Positions 60,109 to 64,000 of a stretch of DNA of 64,000 nucleotides are shown here, one piece after another (positions within the stretch are counted from its first letter, which is position 1; every line of letters begins with the position of its first letter). The notes beneath the pieces are model-generated. The model had not been told where the DNA came from, ran no database searches, and was given only the letters and a program-made list of their open reading frames with translations. Made by a program: the position numbers and the translations under genes. This DNA is from a virus, in the IMG/VR virus record IMGVR_UViG_3300037961_004224, positions 1 to 64,000 of that record; one strand, 5' to 3'.

Positions 60109-60551
60109 TAGGAATATTAGTAGACAACATTGCCAATGACGCTTTTAACTATTGTATGTTTAGAGAATTGAATCGTCTGTCAAAAAAAGAGCAATGTTTT
60201 GTCTTTACCAATAATGTAATGGCTTTGCCAATGCAGAATAATTTTGCAATATTGCAACAAATAGATGCCTTGGCACACCAAGGTACTCTCATAGCTACTA
60301 ACCTCTTGAATTGTCAAGTTCTTGCAAATTCATTGACAGCAGAAAAGAAATTTATGTATCTATGGAGCTTTGATTGGATGAATTTTAATAGACTTGAAGC
60401 TAGTTCGCTAAACAACATGCTTCACAATAACGAGATAGAGATCATAGCAAGAAGTAAATCACACGAACAGGTAGTCAGGAAAATGTTTAAAAGCCCCAAG
60501 GGGGTCGTTTATAACTGGAGAGCAGATGAAATTTTAAAGGCAATATCATGA
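60105..60551 (+). CDS. Hypothetical protein of the glycan cluster
   Basis: The 148-residue product has a Rossmann-like beginning (IGILVDNIANDAFNYCMFRELN) and ends RMFKSPKGVVYNWRADEIL. It could be the N-terminal half of a GT-B fold only. It overlaps its neighbours by 4 bases each. No function assigned. Confidence 0.4.
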   Translation: MIGILVDNIANDAFNYCMFRELNRLSKKEQCFVFTNNVMALPMQNNFAILQQIDALAHQGTLIATNLLNCQVLANSLTAEKKFMYLWSFDWMNFNRLEASSLNNMLHNNEIEIIARSKSHEQVVRKMFKSPKGVVYNWRADEILKAIS

Positions 60552-61342
60552 GCAAGCAGAAATTTTTTAATTGTCTAAATAATACAAGATTGCAATATTA
60601 TGAACAGCATTATTACCAAGAAAAAAAGAGTTGGAAAGAAATAGCGGAAGCACTTGGAACATACCCTAACAAGGTCAGAAGAGATGCGGAAAAACTTGGA
60701 ATAAAATCTAGAACAAAATCACAAGCACAAAAAGTTGCTTTATCAGAGGGTAGAATAAGTCACCCCACCGCTGGAAAAAAACAATCTGAAGAAACTAAAA
60801 TTAAAATTAGTGAAAGTCAAGGCAAAGTGTGGGATGGTATGACTGAAAAAGAGCGTGAATATCGCTCTCAGATAGGCATAGAATCTTGGAATAAAAAAAC
60901 AGAGTATGAGAAGTCGGACTTTTTTAAAAAATCGACTCAGGCGATACAGGAAGCGTCTAGAAATGGCTCTAAAGTAGAGTTGTATTTGTTCAACCATCTG
61001 ATCGAATCAGGATATCGAGTAGACATACACAAAGAACATATATTACAGAATGAGAAATTTCATATTGACCTGTACATACCTTCTTGTAGAATAGCAATAG
61101 AGGTAGATGGTCCGATGCATTTTGAACCTGTCTTTGGTGAAGAAAAACTTCAAAAAAGAATAGCAGCAGATACTCAAAAAAATGGACTAATTTTGTCCTC
61201 CGATATGGTGCTTATCAGAGTAAAATTGGTAAAGAGAGAATCACAACGTTATCTTCGTCAAATTGTAGAAAATGTTATGGAAATTATAAATAAGGTAGAA
61301 ACTAAATTCCCTAAGAAAAATGAAAGGTACTTTGAAGTATGA
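60548..61342 (+). CDS. Homing-endonuclease-like protein (HTH, NUMOD3, VSR-type nuclease)
   Basis: The 264-residue protein has an N-terminal helix-turn-helix (KKSWKEIAEALGTYPNKVRRDAEKLGI) and NUMOD3-like repeats (HPTAGKKQSEETKIKISESQ), DNA-contact modules of homing nucleases. A C-terminal VSR/EDxHD-type nuclease core (KFHIDLYIPSCRIAIEVDGPMHFEP) follows. No interrupted gene lies at its edges, so it appears free-standing. It marks the junction of the glycan and replication-linked genes. Confidence 0.75.
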   Translation: MSKQKFFNCLNNTRLQYYEQHYYQEKKSWKEIAEALGTYPNKVRRDAEKLGIKSRTKSQAQKVALSEGRISHPTAGKKQSEETKIKISESQGKVWDGMTEKEREYRSQIGIESWNKKTEYEKSDFFKKSTQAIQEASRNGSKVELYLFNHLIESGYRVDIHKEHILQNEKFHIDLYIPSCRIAIEVDGPMHFEPVFGEEKLQKRIAADTQKNGLILSSDMVLIRVKLVKRESQRYLRQIVENVMEIINKVETKFPKKNERYFEV

Positions 61343-62049
61343 CTAATAAACTTGAAGATTATGTAGAAGAGGTAGTGGAAGATGGTGTATTAGAAGTAGG
61401 GGAATCAGTTAAAAAACCTACAGATCCTGAGTGGGTTGATTATGTTTTGGACCATCTTGCTGACCACGAGCTATCTGAAGGAAATCCTACAACAGACGGT
61501 TTGAGAAGGGTAACGGAAAAGCTTTATGGTCAGATTATCAAGTCTGATACAGAAATATTGGAAATACCAAAACAACCATACACTGGAAAAGTAACAGCTA
61601 AACACACGCTTGTAATCGAAAAATATGATGGGCGTATAGTAGAAATTAGTGCATGTGTTGATGTGATTGGAGATAAGCTGCCAGCACCATTTAATAGGCA
61701 TTTAGTAGCTACTGCATGTACAAAAGCTGAAGGAAAGGCTCTTAGGCGTGCTTTAAAAATTAGAGTACAAACAGCGGAAGAGCTTAATACAGAAAAAGAT
61801 GAAGAATTTAATACTGATGAACCTATAAACGATCAGCAGATAGTTGCAATAAAAACACTTTGCAAAAGAAATGACGTTGACTTGATTAAGTTTGTCAAAG
61901 AAAATAGCGATAAACCTAAAACAGTCAGAGATGTAAAAAATCTAGAAGGAAGATTGATGATTAATAAATTATCCGGTTTCCAACGCGAAGGAACTCCAGA
62001 TAAATTAACAGGTTACAATGAGAATTGGGAAGAAACTTTCGGGGCTTAA
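61339..62049 (+). CDS. Possible ssDNA-annealing (Rad52-like) protein
   Basis: The 236-residue product has a central domain (YTGKVTAKHTLVIEKYDGRIVEISACVDVIG) with a helix-rich stretch after it (LVATACTKAEGKALRRALKIRVQTAEEL). This recalls phage annealing proteins in which a substrate sheet is followed by an Ala/Arg-rich helix. A C-terminal helical bundle (INDQQIVAIKTLCKRNDVDLIKFVKE) follows. The assignment is weak. Confidence 0.4.
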   Translation: MTNKLEDYVEEVVEDGVLEVGESVKKPTDPEWVDYVLDHLADHELSEGNPTTDGLRRVTEKLYGQIIKSDTEILEIPKQPYTGKVTAKHTLVIEKYDGRIVEISACVDVIGDKLPAPFNRHLVATACTKAEGKALRRALKIRVQTAEELNTEKDEEFNTDEPINDQQIVAIKTLCKRNDVDLIKFVKENSDKPKTVRDVKNLEGRLMINKLSGFQREGTPDKLTGYNENWEETFGA

Positions 62050-62052
62050 AAT

Positions 62053-62436
62053 ATGTTGATTAAACTAAAAATTAGTGATGACCTTTGGATAGAAGAAGAA
62101 GCAGATAAAGAGGTTGACACTTTCAAGGCGGCTGCAAGACTTACAGAGATATTTAAACACGATAAGTGTGGAAGATGTCATAAAAAAAATGTCAAGTTTG
62201 TATGCAGAAAAGATAAAGAAGATAATGATTGGTTGGAAATAGTATGTAAAGATTGCAGTGCAAAATTAGTTTTCAGCACAGTTAAAGGTAAAGGTGGAGA
62301 AATCTATCCCAAGACCAGATGGAATCATCTTTCAGAAACTCAAGCCAAGCAAAGATCTGATGAAAAAGAGTATGCAGACAGTCACAACGGTTGGCTACCA
62401 AATAATGGCTGGTATATTTACAAAAAACAATCTTAA
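62053..62436 (+). CDS. Zinc-ribbon protein, function unknown
   Basis: The 127-residue protein has CGRCHKKNVKFVCRKD followed by VCKDCSAKL, a zinc-ribbon with CxxC pairs, and a C-terminal part rich in Trp and Asn (NGWLPNNGWYIYKK). It lies 3 bases after the possible annealing gene and may act with it. Confidence 0.5.
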   Translation: MLIKLKISDDLWIEEEADKEVDTFKAAARLTEIFKHDKCGRCHKKNVKFVCRKDKEDNDWLEIVCKDCSAKLVFSTVKGKGGEIYPKTRWNHLSETQAKQRSDEKEYADSHNGWLPNNGWYIYKKQS

Positions 62437-62448
62437 TGGAGAATTAAA

Positions 62449-62754
62449 ATGGCACAACAATTTTGTGTAGACATAGCAGATAGTGACGTAGATCGTGTGA
62501 TCACGGCAATGTGTGCTAATTATAATTATCAAACTGAAATACCGAACCCTGATTTTAACCCGGATTTACCAATTGATCCAAATACTAATCCTGAAAAGAT
62601 TGCAAATCCTGAAACACCATATCAATTTGTAAATAGAATGGGAAGAGATTTTTTGATTAACAATACAGTTGCTTATGAGTTGAAACTTGAGAAGCAAAAT
62701 GTTCCTCAACCAACTCCCCCAGACATTACAGATCCACAAATTCCACCCGCTTAG
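62449..62754 (+). CDS. Small conserved phage-type protein, possibly virion
   Basis: A 101-residue protein (DVDRVITAMCANYNYQTEIPNPDFN, then NPETPYQFVNRMGRDFLINNTVAYELKLE) with a Pro-rich tail. Proteins of this pattern occur near virion genes in large phages, as far as I recall. GGAG lies upstream of the ATG. It is the last + strand gene before a shared terminator. Confidence 0.5.
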   Translation: MAQQFCVDIADSDVDRVITAMCANYNYQTEIPNPDFNPDLPIDPNTNPEKIANPETPYQFVNRMGRDFLINNTVAYELKLEKQNVPQPTPPDITDPQIPPA

Positions 62755-62772
62755 GATGGAGTTTTAAAAACG

Positions 62773-62798
62773 GGGCGTGGTAAAACACGCCCTTTTTT
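62773..62798. terminator. Bidirectional rho-independent terminator at a strand switch
   Basis: GGGCGTG (62773-62779) pairs with CACGCCC (62786-62792), with six T after it and a run of A before it, so it can stop transcription from both sides. It separates convergent + and - strand genes. Confidence 0.9.
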
Positions 62799-63054
62799 AT
62801 TCACCTTCTTCAGATTTCCTGTATGGAAATATTTGGTTAAAAAACTTCTTGACTTTTTGGCAACCGCAACCTCCGATACCGGCAAACTTGCTTATGGTTT
62901 CTTCTGTTACGCCAAATTTAGCAAAAGCTCTTTCCAAGCTATCACCAACACCTTCTGGATCTTTGTGTTGATAGTTTTCAAGCTTTACATCTTCTTCATT
63001 TTCTAAATATTCAACAATTTCATTTAGATGTTGTTTAGAGCCGTCATCTGACAT
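62797..63054 (-). CDS. Small phage-type protein, function unknown
   Basis: The 85-residue product on the - strand starts near 63054 after AAGGAGAAAA. It has a helical acidic first half and a short Cys motif followed by a basic end (GGCGCQKVKKFFNQIFPYRKS). Similar short proteins with a GCGC motif and KxFPYRK end are seen beside phage virion genes, from memory. The stop codon lies in the shared terminator. Confidence 0.5.
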   Translation of the reverse strand: MSDDGSKQHLNEIVEYLENEEDVKLENYQHKDPEGVGDSLERAFAKFGVTEETISKFAGIGGCGCQKVKKFFNQIFPYRKSEEGE

Positions 63055-63082
63055 TTATTTTCTCCTTGATTTTTTAGTTTAA

Positions 63083-64000
63083 TTATGGGTCTACATCGGG
63101 AGGCGGTGATGGTCCGGGAATACAACCACCCACGGGGAATGGAGATATGGAAGTAATAAGATACTTACCACCGCATGTTTTCATACCAGCTACAGTTGTT
63201 GTTAAAGGATAAACAGCAGTAACAACAGTTTGACTGTTAATAGTTGTTGTTTCAGTTTCGATGCCTGTTACAACACACATTTCCCAATTCTCACTTGCAT
63301 CGGATATCTCAATTTTTGTTATTGCCGTTGCATCAGCAGTATCAACCGCAGCACCTAGACCTTCTATTGCAAAATCCGCCCCCCAGTTGTGTTGATAAAC
63401 TTGTGCAACAAAGATTTCTGGATCTAGACAACCATTTCCAATCTTTTTACCATAATCAATATGATTGTTAAATATTGTTAATCCACCGCACACGTTATCG
63501 GTTGATCCGGGTTCCTGTGGAGATGCAAAACCTATACCCGGACCACTTATAAATGAATTTATGACATCAGGAACCGATCTGTCGTGATATGGAGTTGTCA
63601 GTTCGCAAGCTGCCTGACCCGGATCACAACTAGTACTTGTATATTCCGGTAGTATGTTCCCACCACAATTTAATGTTTGACCAACTTTATCACAACCTCC
63701 GGCCCCCATAGTCAATGTATCAAGTCTCAAAGTACAGTCATCATTGTCTGGTCTGCTAGTGATAAATCCACTACCAATTTCCAAATTTACATAAGTTCTA
63801 TAGCCACCTGTTTGATCACGAATGTCAGTACATGTGTTGGTCATTGCCTTGATTCTCATTCCAGCAGTGATCTTGTAATCGCATGATGAAGATTGATCTT
63901 TTTCAACTCTTATACCCCTGCCAAATATCAAGCTTTTAAATGGTGTTGCTTCTGTATAGTCGTTGGTCCAAGGTAAAGTGTCTTGACTACCATCTTGTGT
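63083..64000 (-). CDS. Probable virion/tail structural protein (partial, start outside window)
   Basis: The frame is open from the right edge of the window, so the start is missing; the visible 305 residues end at a stop at 63083. The sequence is Cys/Thr/Gly-rich and beta-strand-like (for example YVNLEIGSGFITSRPDNDDC, TLTMGAGGCDKVGQTLNCGG) with a Pro-rich end (PGPSPPPDVDP). This resembles phage structural proteins; no enzyme motif is visible. Confidence 0.55.
   Translation of the reverse strand, partial: TQDGSQDTLPWTNDYTEATPFKSLIFGRGIRVEKDQSSSCDYKITAGMRIKAMTNTCTDIRDQTGGYRTYVNLEIGSGFITSRPDNDDCTLRLDTLTMGAGGCDKVGQTLNCGGNILPEYTSTSCDPGQAACELTTPYHDRSVPDVINSFISGPGIGFASPQEPGSTDNVCGGLTIFNNHIDYGKKIGNGCLDPEIFVAQVYQHNWGADFAIEGLGAAVDTADATAITKIEISDASENWEMCVVTGIETETTTINSQTVVTAVYPLTTTVAGMKTCGGKYLITSISPFPVGGCIPGPSPPPDVDP

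Noticed and set aside
1-64000. CRISPR array or insertion sequence
   Set aside because: No regular spaced repeats, transposase motifs or flanking inverted repeats were seen; the repeats present are paralogous genes and short promoter-like motifs.

Overview
The window is a stretch of a large, AT-rich tailed-phage (Caudoviricetes-type) genome. Evidence for a virus is the dense packing of small genes with 1-8 base overlaps, almost all on the + strand. It carries a complete phage-encoded replication and nucleotide set: SSB, RecA-like recombinase, DnaB-like helicase, DnaG-like primase, a Pol III alpha polymerase in two pieces, class Ia ribonucleotide reductase, thymidylate synthase, dUTPase, dCMP deaminase and dNMP kinase. 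There are also LamG-type virion decorations, a homing endonuclease and a small sigma-like factor. There is no rRNA, no ribosomal protein gene and no recognisable chromosomal backbone. Lipoproteins, secreted Cys-rich proteins and a Tat-signal protein point to a Gram-negative host, but the host cannot be named from sequence alone.

Layout. 1-2.0 kb: end of one gene plus small hypothetical or structural genes. 2.0-13.3 kb: a glycan cassette with glycosyltransferases, methyltransferases, a UDP-sugar dehydrogenase-like protein, a sugar aminotransferase and a formyltransferase. 13.4-14.2 kb: SSB, then a tRNA-like element and a terminator. 14.3-20.6 kb: a large virion-type protein, three tandem LamG proteins and a Tat-exported DUF1501 protein. 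20.7-23.4 kb: an envelope-oriented island holding a CarF/PEDS1-type desaturase homologue, a thioredoxin-like lipoprotein and Cys-rich secreted or membrane proteins; embedded in it is an apparently circularly permuted tmRNA gene. 23.4-31.9 kb: nucleotide metabolism (dUTPase, GMP reductase, ThyA, dCMP deaminase) mixed with a ClpP-like protease, a DeoC-like protein and a virion protein. 31.9-35.9 kb: a structured leader, then nrdA, nrdB and a nucleotidyltransferase. 36-38.7 kb: a papain-like peptidase followed by small membrane proteins (a possible lysis or envelope block). 38.7-53.4 kb: the replication module. 53.4-60.5 kb: a second glycosyltransferase cluster. 60.5-62.8 kb: homing nuclease, a possible annealing protein and a terminator, where coding switches to the - strand for probable virion genes.

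The genes suggest a virus that makes most of its own dNTPs and replisome, builds or modifies surface glycans (its own virion or the host envelope), and may retune host translation quality control with its own tmRNA. The points most worth checking are the permuted tmRNA (22.59-22.83 kb), the plasmalogen-type desaturase homologue (20.69-21.25 kb), the polymerase split between palm and fingers with a proofreading-type exonuclease between the halves (48.1-52.9 kb), the attenuator-like leader of nrdA (31.9-32.15 kb) and the tRNA-like element after ssb (14.06-14.17 kb). All family names come from recognising motifs by eye; no database search was run.
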